A stretch of 54,328 nt of DNA, taken from the NCBI GenBank assembly GCA_024276575.1, contig JAJRWY010000016.1:1-54328 (forward strand). The letters run 5' to 3'. Below are positions 16,038 through 25,529 of this stretch, piece after piece (positions within the stretch are counted from its first letter, which is position 1; each line of letters begins with the position of its first letter). Source of the DNA: Candidatus Binatota bacterium. GTDB lineage: Bacteria > Desulfobacterota > Binatia > UBA1149 > CAITLU01. Below the pieces are notes generated by a model. That model was not told the DNA's origin, ran no database searches, and worked only from the letters and a program-made list of their open reading frames with translations. A program made the translations under genes and the position numbers.

Positions 16038-16841
16038 ATGCCGAAAGCCGATACCAAACAAAGAATTCTGGATTCCGCCGAGAGATTGTTTGCCGAGCAA
16101 GGCTTTGCGGCAACGTCGCTGCGCTCGGTAATCAACGCTGCCGAGGTGAATCTGGCGGCGGTTCATTATCATTTCGGCTCTAAAGAAGGGCTGATCCGCG
16201 CAGTGTTCGCCCGCCGCCTGGACCCTATGAACCGGGAGCGATTGCGACTTCTCGATGCTGCAGAGGCCGCGGCCGGGGGTGAAGCGCCGCCTATCGAGGA
16301 AATACTGCAGAGTTTCATAGGGCCGGTTCTCGACCTGGCGCGAACCCGGGTGAACGGCCACTCGTTGATGGGGGCTCTTTTCGGGCGTGTGCATACCGAG
16401 CCCGGCTTGCACGTAAAGGAGATGCTGATCGAGCAGTTCTCGGAAGTGATCCGGCGTTATACGGCGGTGTTGGCAAAGGCCCGGCCGGAGCTTCCGCCGG
16501 CGGAATTGATAGCGCGTTTTCACTTCGTCATCGGTGCAATGGCCGCTACCTTCGCTGATCCCGGTAGGTTGCATCAGATTCATGGCGGGGCCGGCGGCCA
16601 AGCCGTTGATCTCGACACGCTGGCTGTTTACCTAGTGCAGTTTCTAGCCGGGGGTTTGCGTTCTTCACCTACCGATTTGTCGAAATACGACATGCGGAAA
16701 ACGCAGGGAGTGGCTGGGCGCGCCAAGAAGAAGAGTCTCGGCCGTGGCCGGGGCGCCGTTGCCAAGCCTGGTCGCGGGGCAATCTCAAAGGAGAAGGTGG
16801 GCGTGGCCGGCGGTTCCAAGATTCGGGAAGGAAAGCGATGA
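16038..16841 (+). CDS. TetR/AcrR-family repressor of the efflux operon
   Basis: This 267-residue protein has an N-terminal TetR helix-turn-helix (TKQRILDSAERLFAEQGF, then NLAAVHYHFGSKEGLIRAVF, residues about 6-58) and a helical ligand domain of the CecR/YbiH-like type. An unusual basic tail from about residue 222 (GRAKKKSLGRGRGAVAKPGR) may add nonspecific DNA binding. The ATG at 16038 has AAAGAGG upstream; the TTG at 16023 would overlap the operator. It is the first gene of a four-gene operon and overlaps the next by 4 bp, so it probably represses the pump until a drug or lipid ligand binds. Confidence 0.9.
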   Translation: MPKADTKQRILDSAERLFAEQGFAATSLRSVINAAEVNLAAVHYHFGSKEGLIRAVFARRLDPMNRERLRLLDAAEAAAGGEAPPIEEILQSFIGPVLDLARTRVNGHSLMGALFGRVHTEPGLHVKEMLIEQFSEVIRRYTAVLAKARPELPPAELIARFHFVIGAMAATFADPGRLHQIHGGAGGQAVDLDTLAVYLVQFLAGGLRSSPTDLSKYDMRKTQGVAGRAKKKSLGRGRGAVAKPGRGAISKEKVGVAGGSKIREGKR

Positions 16842-18277
16842 GATCGCTCTTGTCCATGATCTCCTTGGCCTTGGCGCTCAGCTCCTGCACTGCGGCCGTG
16901 GCACCGGTGCCGCAAACGAGTGTGGAGGCGCCTTCTTCCTGGTCCGGCGGTGTAGGTAGCGAGGGCCGCATTAGTGAGACTTGGTGGAAAGATTTTGGCG
17001 ACCCGGTCCTCGAGTCGTTGATCGCCGAGGCGTTGGAGCACAACCACGATCTCGCCCAGGCTGCAGCCAATCTCGACGCTGCACTTGCGGTCGCGCGCCA
17101 GGCCGGGGCGGATTTGTATCCCCAACTCGGTGTTGGGCTCGACGGATGGCGTAGGAAGCAAAACTTTGCAGGGTTCAGTGGGCTCACGCCTTCGGGGGAG
17201 GACGCCCCTCTGATCGTTTCGACGAGCAACTTGTTCGGAGTGTCTCTCGATCTCAGTTGGGAACTCGATTTGTGGGGGCGGTTGAAAGCCGGCCGCGATG
17301 CTGCGTTGGCGGACGCGGAAGCAGCGCGGGATGTATTCGAAGGCGCACGGATCTCCATTGCCGGACAGGTTGGAAAAGCGTGGTTCGCTTTGCTCGAGGC
17401 CGGCGAGCAACTGGAACTGGCCCGGCAGACGGTTGCGAGCTATGAGGAATCGGTGGAGCAAGTGTCGGCTCGTTACGAGCGAGGCGTAAGGCCGGCCTTG
17501 GACCTGCGGCTTGCTCTGGCCGAATTTTCGCGAGCCTCGGCGTTGGTGGAACGTCGTGAAGCTGCGCGTGACGCGGTTGCCCGGCAGTTGGAGATTCTGT
17601 TGGGACGCTATCCGGCGGCTGAGTTGGAAGCGGTTGCTCGACTGTCCGATCCTCCCCCTGCGATTCCGGCCGGCTTGCCTGCGGACTTGGTGTCGCGCCG
17701 GCCCGATGTGGCTGCGGCGGAGAGAAGTTTCGCCGCCAGCGCCTACCGTGCACGGCAGGCGCGCAAAGCCTTGTACCCGAGCTTCTCGTTGAGCGGTAGT
17801 AGCGGAACTTCGAGCGATGAATTCAAGAGTCTTCTCAACGGTGATTTCAGTATCTGGGGTCTCGCTGCCGGCATAGTTCAACCGGTGTTCCAGGGTGGGC
17901 GTTTGCGCGCCGCCGCTTCTGCTGCCGCTTCGCAGCAAGACGCCGAGTTGGCAGCCTACGTATCGAAGCTGCTTATCGCATATCGTGAGGTCGAGATCGC
18001 TATGAGAGCTGAAGGATTGCTCGAGCGGCAAGGCAGGCATCTCTCGGCGGCAGCCGAGCAATCGTGGGCGGCACAGGCTCTTGCCGAAGAGCGTTATCGC
18101 TTGGGGCTTGACGATTATGTGACGGTGCTCACTGCGCAACGCAGGGCGCTTGAAGCCCGTTCCACTTTCATCGAGCTACGCCGGGAAAGATTGCAGAACC
18201 GGGTGGATCTATACCTTGCGCTGGGTGGCGGGTTCAGCCTTGCCGAGGGAAATGAGGGCGGAGGCCGGTCACTATGA
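16838..18277 (+). CDS. Outer-membrane efflux lipoprotein (NodT/OprM family)
   Basis: This 479-residue protein starts with a lipoprotein signal (LALALSSC, Cys17), then two outer-membrane-factor repeats. It has the family's opening ISETWWKDFGDPVLESLI and the repeated PAAELEAVARL and PAGLPADLVSRRPDVAAAER segments typical of NodT/OprM. It forms the outer-membrane channel for the RND pump encoded by the next two genes. Its ATG overlaps the tetR stop, and it overlaps the adaptor gene by 4 bp. Confidence 0.93.
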   Translation: MRSLLSMISLALALSSCTAAVAPVPQTSVEAPSSWSGGVGSEGRISETWWKDFGDPVLESLIAEALEHNHDLAQAAANLDAALAVARQAGADLYPQLGVGLDGWRRKQNFAGFSGLTPSGEDAPLIVSTSNLFGVSLDLSWELDLWGRLKAGRDAALADAEAARDVFEGARISIAGQVGKAWFALLEAGEQLELARQTVASYEESVEQVSARYERGVRPALDLRLALAEFSRASALVERREAARDAVARQLEILLGRYPAAELEAVARLSDPPPAIPAGLPADLVSRRPDVAAAERSFAASAYRARQARKALYPSFSLSGSSGTSSDEFKSLLNGDFSIWGLAAGIVQPVFQGGRLRAAASAAASQQDAELAAYVSKLLIAYREVEIAMRAEGLLERQGRHLSAAAEQSWAAQALAEERYRLGLDDYVTVLTAQRRALEARSTFIELRRERLQNRVDLYLALGGGFSLAEGNEGGGRSL

Positions 18278-19446
18278 CGCGCATGAAACTGATACTTCCT
18301 TTGCTGGTCCTCGGCGTCGGATTTGCCGTTGCCGTATTGATCGTAATCGCCCGTCCGGAAGCGAAGCCGCAGGTCCGGCATTCCCCGGTTCCGTTGGTAC
18401 GCGTCGTGCGTGTCGAACGCCGGGACTTTTCGCTGCTCGTTAGCACTCAAGGCAGTGTTTATCCCGCTGCGGAGATCGAGTTGGTCCCTGAAGTGGCGGG
18501 CCGGGTGGTTTACGTTTCCGAGGATATGACTACCGGGGGGTTTTTCGAAGAGAATCAAGTGTTGCTTCGCATCGACCCGCGCGACTACGAACTTGCGGTG
18601 AAGTCGGCGCAGGCATCGGTAGCGCAAGCTCGGGTAGCTTTGGCACGAGAAGAAGCTGAAGCCGAAGTTGCACGCGGGGAATGGGAGAGCTTGCGCGGTG
18701 GCGTGGCTCCTTCGTTGGTTTTGCGCGAGCCTCAGTTGGCTGAAGCGCGAGCGGCGGTCGCAGCGGCCGAGGCGCAACGTGAGCGAGCCGAACTCGATCT
18801 CGAACGCAGCGTCATACGGGCGCCTTTTCGCGGTCGTGTACGCCGGGAGAATGTAGACAAGGGGCAGTTTCTTTCGCGCGGGGTGCCGGTTGCATCATTG
18901 TATTCGGTGGACTTTGCGGAGGTCAGGCTGCCGTTGCCGGATGATCAGTTGGCCTATCTGAACCTGCCCCTGGGCTATCGCGGTCCCGGCGAGAAGGAAG
19001 CCGGTCCTAGAGTCGAGTTGTCGGCGATGTTCGCCGGCAAACGCTACACCTGGCAGGGGCGTATTGTTCGCACCGAAGGCGAGTTGGACCCAGCCAGCCG
19101 TATGGTTCACGCGATTGCCCGGGTTCGTGACCCTTATGCGCGCGGTAACGACCCGGACAGGCCTCCTCTGGCGGTGGGAATGTTCGTCGAAGCCGAGATC
19201 CAGGGCCGCCGTGTCACCGGAGGTTTCAGCATTCCCCGTATCGCGATGCGCGGTAGCGGAAAAGTGATGGTGGTTGATGACGAAGGCAAACTTCGTTTCA
19301 AAAACGTAGAGGTCGTGCGTTCGGAATCCGACCGGGTGATCGTCTCCTCGGGCTTGGCGAACGGCGACCGGGTGTGCGTATCACCGCTCGAGGTGGCGGT
19401 AGACGGTATGGCGGTGCGTGTTGCAGAGCCGGAGGCCGGCGCGTGA
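18274..19446 (+). CDS. RND efflux periplasmic adaptor (MFP)
   Basis: This 390-residue protein has an N-terminal membrane anchor (LILPLLVLGVGFAVAVLIVI), then the split lipoyl motif (VPEVAGRVVYVSEDMTTGGF, and IRAPFRGRVRRENVDKGQF), a helical hairpin at about 110-180 and beta-barrel and membrane-proximal domains. It joins the inner-membrane RND transporter to the outer-membrane factor. It is coupled at both ends by overlapping codons (ATGA before, GTGA after), so the stoichiometry of the complex is likely set by translational coupling. Confidence 0.93.
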   Translation: MTRMKLILPLLVLGVGFAVAVLIVIARPEAKPQVRHSPVPLVRVVRVERRDFSLLVSTQGSVYPAAEIELVPEVAGRVVYVSEDMTTGGFFEENQVLLRIDPRDYELAVKSAQASVAQARVALAREEAEAEVARGEWESLRGGVAPSLVLREPQLAEARAAVAAAEAQRERAELDLERSVIRAPFRGRVRRENVDKGQFLSRGVPVASLYSVDFAEVRLPLPDDQLAYLNLPLGYRGPGEKEAGPRVELSAMFAGKRYTWQGRIVRTEGELDPASRMVHAIARVRDPYARGNDPDRPPLAVGMFVEAEIQGRRVTGGFSIPRIAMRGSGKVMVVDDEGKLRFKNVEVVRSESDRVIVSSGLANGDRVCVSPLEVAVDGMAVRVAEPEAGA

Positions 19447-22400
19447 AAGCTCTCATAGCATGGTTTGCCGATAACTCGGTTGCTGCCAATTTGTTGATGC
19501 TGATTATCGTAGTCGGTGGCGCGCTGACCGTACCGGTTATCAAAAAAGAGGTGTTCCCCGAGATAAATGCCGATATCGTCAATGTCTCGGTGCTGTATCC
19601 CGGAGCCTCACCGGAGGAAGTCGAAGAAGCGATCAACGTCCGTATCGAAGAGAAAATCGCCGGGCTCGAGGGTGTCAAGCAGATCTCATCCACAGCGGCC
19701 GAGGGAGTGGGCGCGGTAACCATCGAAGCCATGTTGGGCACTGACGTCGGAGAGTTGCTCGACGATGTCAAATCTCAGGTCGATACTATCGATACCTTCC
19801 CCGAGGAGGCCGAGGAGGCGGTGGTAAGCCAAGTCACCATTCGCCGCCACGTGCTCTCGGTGGCGGTGTACGGCGACGCCGGCGAGTTGACTCTTAAGCG
19901 TTTCGCCGAGCGCGTGCGCGACGAGTTGACCAGCCTGCCAGGTATTACGCTGGTGGAGTTGAGCAATGCCCGCCCCTACGAGGTCTCCATCGAAGTGCCG
20001 GAGTCGTCTTTGCGGCGCTTTGGTTTGAGTTTCGACCAGGTTGCAGACGCTGTGCGCCGCTCTTCGTTGGATCTACCCGCAGGCTCGGTCCGCACCGAAG
20101 CGGCCGAGATCATGCTGCGCACGAAGGGACAAGCTTATACCGGCCGGGATTTCGAACGCTTGGTGCTGCTTAGCAGGCCGGATGGTACCAGGCTGTACTT
20201 GTCGGATGTGGCGACCGTCGTTGACGGATTCGCGGAGACCGATCAAAGCGCGCGTTTCAACGGCAAGCCCGCGGTGATGGTCCAGGTCTTCAGGGTCGGC
20301 CAGCAAAGTGCTCTCGAGGTGGCGGAGGCGGTCAAGAAATATGTAAGGGAGGCCCGGCCGGATCTTCCGAACGGCATTTACCTGGATACTTGGCGCGATA
20401 GTTCCCGGGTTCTGCGCGGGCGCCTCGATACTCTTCTTCGCAACGGTGGCCAGGGCTTGCTGCTGGTGTTCATCTGTTTGGCTCTGTTTCTACAGTTTCG
20501 TCTGGCTCTGTGGGTAACCATGGGGATCCCGCTGTCTTTTCTCGGTGCCCTGTGGATGTTTCCGTCGCTTGGAGTCTCGATCAACGTACTGTCGCTGTTT
20601 TGTTTTATTTTGGTGCTTGGAATCGTTGTCGATGACGCGATCGTGGTCGGCGAGAACGTTTACCGCACGCGGCAACGCGGAGAGACCGGCCTCGACGCGG
20701 TGGTCAAAGGTACGCAGGAAGTCGCGATCCCGGTGGTTTTCGGTGTACTGACTACGGTCGCTGCTTTCTTGCCGATGCTTTTTCTGCCCGGGTCGACTGG
20801 CAAGATGATGCGTTTGTTTCCGCTGGCCGTCATTCCCTCTTTGCTGTTCTCGTTGCTCGAATCCCAACTGATTTTACCCTCCCATTTGAAACACGTGGTG
20901 GTGAACGGCGACGCGCCTGCCCGCGGGGTGAGGGGTGCATGGAAACGTTTCCAAAGGAAGTTCAGCGGCGGCTTGGAGACCTTTATAGACAAAGTCTACG
21001 GACCCGTTTTAGGCCGGGCTTTGCGTTGGCGATACCTTTCCTTGAGCACGGCAGTTTCTTTCCTCGTCATCACTGTAGCGATGGCATGGAGCGGGTGGGT
21101 GAGTTTTACGTTTTTCCCTAAAGCCGAAGCGGATGCGGTGGTTGCCGAGTTGACGATGCCTCAGGGTACTCCCAAGGAAGCGACCGCTAGCGCGGTGGCT
21201 CAACTCGAAGCCTCCGCGCAAGAGTTGAAGCGAGTACTCGAGTCTAAGTACGGCCCGAAGTCCGAAGGCGGCGAAGGTGGCTATCGGGGCGGGGCCGTAC
21301 GCCACATAGTTGCGTCGGTCGGTGAACAGCCTTACCGGTCGGCACAAACCCACAACGGTGGGCGGGTCGGCAGTAGTTTCAGTGGCGCGCATCTGGGCGA
21401 GGTATATATCGAGCTGGCGCCTTCCGAAGAGCGTAGCTTCGACAGCGAAAGTGCGGCGCGGCGTTGGCGGGAACTCAATGGATCTGTGCCGGATGCTGTA
21501 GAGCTGACCTACTCAGCGTCGCTTTTCAGTGCCGGGGCGCCGATCGATGTACGTTTCGCGGGACCCAGCATAGAGGACTTGAGCGAGGCGGCTAAACGTT
21601 TGAAAACAGCGCTTTCTGCTTACCCCGGTGTGTTTGACGTCAGCGACTCGTTCCGGCCCGGCAAAGAAGAGATCAAACTCAACATCAAGCCTCGAGCGGA
21701 GGCTTTGGGTTTGTCGTTGGCTGATCTTGCCAAGCAGGTGCGCCAAGGCTTTTACGGTGAGGAAGCACAGCGTGTGCAACGCGGCCGCGAAGATTTGAAG
21801 GTGATGGTTCGTTACCCGGAAAGCGAGCGCCGCTCGCTGGCTACGCTCGAGAACATGCGCATTCGTCTCCCCGGCTTGCCTGGGCAAGCGCCTTCCGAAT
21901 TGCCTTTCTCTTCGGTAGCCACGGTCGACGTGGGACGTGGTTACGCTTCGATACAACGGGCCAACCGGCAGCGTGTCGTCGACGTGACTTCCGAGGTGGA
22001 TCCGGCGCTCGGCAATGCCAACCGCATAGTGGAGGATCTGAAAGCCGAGGTGCTGCCCGCTATTGTCGCTGATTATCCGGGCCTGCACTATTCGCTGGAA
22101 GGAGAGCAACGCGAGCAACGCGAAACGCTGGGATCGTTGGCCCGAGGCTTCCTTATAGCCTTGTTCGTAATCTATGCATTGATGGCAATACCACTGCGGT
22201 CGTATTTACATCCTCTCATCGTCATGTCGGCTATACCCTTTGGAGTTGCCGGGGCGGTATGGGCGCATTTTCTACTGGGCTTTGACGTCAGTTTTCTTTC
22301 GATCTTCGGTATCGTGGCTTTAGTCGGAGTAGTAGTGAACGATAGTCTTGTCCTCGTTGACTACATCAACCGTCATCGCGACGCAGGCGAGGACCTGCTA

Positions 22401-22679
22401 GAGGTGGTCAATCAGGTCGGCAAGGTTCGCTTCCGGCCGATTCTTCTTACTTCGCTCACTACTTTCGCGGGGCTTACCCCCTTGCTTTTGGAACGCAGCC
22501 TGCAAGCTCAGTTTCTGGTTCCGATGGCGGTATCTCTCGGTTTCGGAGTGATTTTCGCCACCGGAGTGTCGCTGATCCTGGTGCCGTGCCTCTATTTGAT
22601 TCTCGAGGATATGAAACTGAATCTCGCGGGTCTCCGGCAATCATCTCCTAGGATTCTAGGTTCCGAAGCCGAGCAGTAG
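19443..22679 (+). CDS. RND multidrug efflux transporter, inner-membrane permease
   Basis: This 1078-residue protein has the RND repeat layout: a TM1 segment (AANLLMLIIVVGGALTVPVI), a first large periplasmic loop, TM2-6 with the proton-relay aspartates in LGIVVDDAIVVGEN, a second loop and TM8-12 (FLIALFVIYALMAIPLRSYL, then VGVVVNDSLVLVDYINRH). Length and motifs fit the HAE1/AcrB-like superfamily; substrates unknown. The GTG start overlaps the adaptor stop (GTGA). Its 3' end overlaps the convergent feoB gene by 24 bp. Confidence 0.95.
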   Translation: MKALIAWFADNSVAANLLMLIIVVGGALTVPVIKKEVFPEINADIVNVSVLYPGASPEEVEEAINVRIEEKIAGLEGVKQISSTAAEGVGAVTIEAMLGTDVGELLDDVKSQVDTIDTFPEEAEEAVVSQVTIRRHVLSVAVYGDAGELTLKRFAERVRDELTSLPGITLVELSNARPYEVSIEVPESSLRRFGLSFDQVADAVRRSSLDLPAGSVRTEAAEIMLRTKGQAYTGRDFERLVLLSRPDGTRLYLSDVATVVDGFAETDQSARFNGKPAVMVQVFRVGQQSALEVAEAVKKYVREARPDLPNGIYLDTWRDSSRVLRGRLDTLLRNGGQGLLLVFICLALFLQFRLALWVTMGIPLSFLGALWMFPSLGVSINVLSLFCFILVLGIVVDDAIVVGENVYRTRQRGETGLDAVVKGTQEVAIPVVFGVLTTVAAFLPMLFLPGSTGKMMRLFPLAVIPSLLFSLLESQLILPSHLKHVVVNGDAPARGVRGAWKRFQRKFSGGLETFIDKVYGPVLGRALRWRYLSLSTAVSFLVITVAMAWSGWVSFTFFPKAEADAVVAELTMPQGTPKEATASAVAQLEASAQELKRVLESKYGPKSEGGEGGYRGGAVRHIVASVGEQPYRSAQTHNGGRVGSSFSGAHLGEVYIELAPSEERSFDSESAARRWRELNGSVPDAVELTYSASLFSAGAPIDVRFAGPSIEDLSEAAKRLKTALSAYPGVFDVSDSFRPGKEEIKLNIKPRAEALGLSLADLAKQVRQGFYGEEAQRVQRGREDLKVMVRYPESERRSLATLENMRIRLPGLPGQAPSELPFSSVATVDVGRGYASIQRANRQRVVDVTSEVDPALGNANRIVEDLKAEVLPAIVADYPGLHYSLEGEQREQRETLGSLARGFLIALFVIYALMAIPLRSYLHPLIVMSAIPFGVAGAVWAHFLLGFDVSFLSIFGIVALVGVVVNDSLVLVDYINRHRDAGEDLLEVVNQVGKVRFRPILLTSLTTFAGLTPLLLERSLQAQFLVPMAVSLGFGVIFATGVSLILVPCLYLILEDMKLNLAGLRQSSPRILGSEAEQ

Positions 22680-24821
22680 ACCGCCTTGGTAGACTGCGAA
22701 GGCGCTGCACCAGGCTAATACGGACATGTAGGCGAACAGGAACGCGGGCCAGCGCCAGCCTCCGGTTTCGCGTTTCACCACGGCGAGGGTGCTCGTGCAT
22801 TGGCAGGCCAGTGCAAAGAACACCATCAGAGTCAGTCCCACCAAGGGGGTGTATACAGGCCTCCCGTCGTGGTGTTTGTCGTCGCGCATCCTGTCGCGTA
22901 GTGACACGCTTTCTTCGCTGGCGTCGCCACCGACGCCGTAAATCAAACCCATGGTGGAGACGAAAACCTCGCGTGCGGTGAACGCTCCAATAAGTCCGAC
23001 GCCGATCTTCCAATCGAAACCGAGCGGGGCGATGGCCGGTTCGATCGCTTTGCCGATCCTACCACCGATGCTGTATTCCATCGAGGCCGCCTTCCTTTCC
23101 ACCGTGGACATGCCCGCTGTCGCGGGGCTGTCTTGCGGCAATTGGGGGAAGTTGAGCAATGCCCACAGCACAACGGTGCTCAGCAGTATGATGGTCCCCG
23201 CTTCGGATAGAAAAAGCCGGGACCGTTGCCACATCATCCTTGCTACCGTTTGCAGTACCGGCATTCTGTAGGGCGGCAACTCCAGGATCAGTGGCACCGT
23301 AGGGCCTTTGAAAACCGTGCGTCCCAGGACTCCGGCTGCTATCAACGCCACGGTTGTCGAGAAAAGATACATCCCCACCATCAGCAAACCCTGCACCGGC
23401 ACCCAGCCGAAAATCGTCGAAGGCGGGAACAACGAGGCGATGATCAGCGTGTAGACGGGCAGTCGCGCGGAGCAGGTCATCAAAGGAATCACCATCATGG
23501 TGAGCATGCGGTCGCGGTGCCGTTCCATGGTGCGTGTGGCCATTATCGCGGGTATCGCGCAGGCATAGCCGGATAGCATAGGAACGAACGCGCGTCCGTG
23601 AAGGCCGAGGGATCGCATGATGCGGTCCATTAAGTAGGCAACGCGGGCCATGTATCCAGAATCTTCCATCAAACCAAGGAGGAAGAAGAGCAGCAGTATC
23701 TGGGGAAGGAATACCACGACGTTCCCCACTCCGCCGATGATCCCGTCTACCAGTAGATCGGTAAGAAAGCCGCCCGGCAAAGTTCTCGAGATGATCGATC
23801 CGAGCGCTCCGAAGATATGCTCTATTGCTGCAATGGCCGGGTCCGCCCAGGCAAACAGCGCCTGGAAAGTTATACCCATCAGCGCCAGAAAGATCACGAA
23901 GCCGAATACCGGATGTAACAGCACCCGGTCCAGCCTTTCGGTAGGTTTGTTCGGTGGGGTAGGGCGGTGGAACTCTTTGGCACTTCTGTCGAGGAACGCG
24001 TAGCGAGTGGTTATTATCTCAGTGTCGATATCGCCTTTGCCCTTGCCGCGGCGCAGGCCGAGTACGCATTCGCGCAGTTCACCGGGGATATCGTCTAGTT
24101 CGTCGTCTTCATCGATGCTGGTGAGGGCCCACAGTGCCAGCGCCGTGTCGTCATGGCGGTGGCCGGGAGTGGAACGCCAAGTTTCCGGTAGTACGCGGCG
24201 TACCTGTGAGGCATCTTCGTCGACCGATTGCGGATAGCGCAAACCGACTTTGCCGATAGGGGGGTGGAGCAACGCGTTTCCGATGGTGCGCCGCAATTCA
24301 TCAAGGCCTTCACCACTCTTGGCGCTGATGGCGACGCATGGCACTTTGAACAGAGCCGATATTTTCTGATGATCGGGAGCGCTCCCCCTGACTTCATCGA
24401 TCATATTGAGGGCCAGCACCGTGGGCACGCCGAGTTCGATGACCTGTAGAGCTAGGTAGAGATTGCGGATCAGTTGAGTGGCGTCGAGGACCAGTACCGC
24501 CAGGCGCGGTTGCGGATTGCCGCCCATGCCCAGCAACGAGTCGATGGCGACTTTCTCCTCCGCCGAGCGTGCCGATAGGGAATAGGCACCGGGAACGTCG
24601 AGCAGTTCGGCCTCTACTATACGCCCCTCGGTCTCGAAGCTTGCTCGCGCTGTGCGGCGTTCCACCGTCATGCCGGGATAGTTTCCTACCCGGGCATTCT
24701 GACCAGTCAGGCGGTTGAATAAGGTGGTCTTGCCCGTGTTGGGATTGCCGATAAGGGCGATGATTGGAACGTTCGCGGAATCGAGTCGCTTACGTTTCAG
24801 CCCCCGGCAACGCAGACTCAC
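22656..24821 (-). CDS. feoB: Ferrous iron transport protein B
   Basis: This 721-residue protein has an N-terminal GTPase domain with G1 GNPNTGKT (residues 26-33), G3 DVPG and G4 NMID, a helical spacer, and a C-terminal membrane region with the two Gate (nucleoside-recognition) repeats and FeoB_C helices. It imports Fe2+ across the inner membrane. I place the start at the GTG (24821), which lies 1 bp after the feoA stop and gives a normal FeoB N-terminus; the open frame continues upstream through feoA but is not needed. It is convergent and overlapping with the RND gene. Confidence 0.94.
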   Translation of the reverse strand: MSLRCRGLKRKRLDSANVPIIALIGNPNTGKTTLFNRLTGQNARVGNYPGMTVERRTARASFETEGRIVEAELLDVPGAYSLSARSAEEKVAIDSLLGMGGNPQPRLAVLVLDATQLIRNLYLALQVIELGVPTVLALNMIDEVRGSAPDHQKISALFKVPCVAISAKSGEGLDELRRTIGNALLHPPIGKVGLRYPQSVDEDASQVRRVLPETWRSTPGHRHDDTALALWALTSIDEDDELDDIPGELRECVLGLRRGKGKGDIDTEIITTRYAFLDRSAKEFHRPTPPNKPTERLDRVLLHPVFGFVIFLALMGITFQALFAWADPAIAAIEHIFGALGSIISRTLPGGFLTDLLVDGIIGGVGNVVVFLPQILLLFFLLGLMEDSGYMARVAYLMDRIMRSLGLHGRAFVPMLSGYACAIPAIMATRTMERHRDRMLTMMVIPLMTCSARLPVYTLIIASLFPPSTIFGWVPVQGLLMVGMYLFSTTVALIAAGVLGRTVFKGPTVPLILELPPYRMPVLQTVARMMWQRSRLFLSEAGTIILLSTVVLWALLNFPQLPQDSPATAGMSTVERKAASMEYSIGGRIGKAIEPAIAPLGFDWKIGVGLIGAFTAREVFVSTMGLIYGVGGDASEESVSLRDRMRDDKHHDGRPVYTPLVGLTLMVFFALACQCTSTLAVVKRETGGWRWPAFLFAYMSVLAWCSAFAVYQGGLLLGFGT

Positions 24822-24822
24822 G

Positions 24823-25182
24823 CTAGTACCTAGTTTGGCGGATTCGCACTTCTTCGGCTTCCGACCGGCGTATGGAGATACGGCAACCGCGAACGAGTAG
24901 ATGCAGAGGGCCACCAAGGGGAGCAGTGCTTAGAACCTCGATTTCGGTGCCGGGGACCAAGCCGAGTTCGAGCAGTCGCCGCCGGAACGCACGCGAACCC
25001 CCGACCTCCACGATGATGGCGGGGGTTCTTGTTTCCAACTCGCTCAACAGCGAGATGCCGGTGTCATCGGCCGGAGAGTACCCCGCCCATAGTGCTTGGC
25101 AAGACGCCGAGCAGGAAACCGGTTCATCGCAAGCCTGGAGTCTTTGGAGGCGGGCGGTGCTTGGTTTGAATACTCTCATCAT
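24823..25182 (-). CDS. feoA: Ferrous iron transport protein A, with Cys-containing N-terminal extension
   Basis: The C-terminal 80 residues form a FeoA/SH3-like domain (VVEVGGSRAFRRRLLELGLV, PGTEIEVL, GGPLHLLVRGCRISIRRSEA). FeoA normally has about 75-85 residues; here about 35 more precede it and contain ACDEPVSCSASC (C-x5-C-x3-C), which could bind metal. The ATG at 25182 (a second at 25179) places the start downstream of the Fur-like box; an upstream ATG at 25254 would put that box inside the gene. feoB follows after 1 bp. Confidence 0.87.
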   Translation of the reverse strand: MMRVFKPSTARLQRLQACDEPVSCSASCQALWAGYSPADDTGISLLSELETRTPAIIVEVGGSRAFRRRLLELGLVPGTEIEVLSTAPLGGPLHLLVRGCRISIRRSEAEEVRIRQTRY

Positions 25183-25208
25183 GCGGTGTTTCGGGTGCGC
25201 GGGGTTTT

Positions 25209-25227
25209 GAAAATGATTGTCACAATC
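25209..25227 (-). promoter_or_regulatory. Fur-like box upstream of feoAB
   Basis: GAAAATGATTGTCACAATC agrees with the 19-bp E. coli Fur consensus (GATAATGATAATCATTATC) at 14 of 19 positions by direct comparison. It has an inner palindrome GATTGT-C-ACAATC and lies 27 bp upstream of the feoA ATG. Iron-dependent repression of feoAB is the natural inference. Confidence 0.7.
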
Positions 25228-25312
25228 GGTACAGCTTTGGCGCTCCCGTGTCAAGTAAGAGTGTCCAACAGTGAGAGTTTCCTGTAAGGCCGCGTAGAGT
25301 AGCCTGCCTTGT

Positions 25313-25357
25313 CCTTGAAAGCTCGTAGCAGAAGTCTCCTCCCGAATTGCGCAGGTT
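25313..25357 (+). repeat. Family A solo right-end remnant
   Basis: AAGCTCGTAGCAGAAG followed by GAATTGCGCAGGTTCGG resembles the right terminus of family A. No matching left end is found, so this looks like a decayed or solo end in the feoA-srkA intergenic region, where nothing else is recognised apart from the Fur-like box. Confidence 0.45.
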
Positions 25358-25529
25358 CGGCTCTATTGCAGCGATTGACGGGCGTGGGTTAGCCGTCTCC
25401 GCTGCTCCTGTGTAGGCTGCGGGTCGCGGCAGAGGGCGGAACACAGAGAGCGGGCTGTTGGAAAGTGTGTTGGCGCTGCCGAAGACATCGACAGTAAGGA
25501 CGCTCGTCCCAGGTCTGCAAGAGAGGCAT

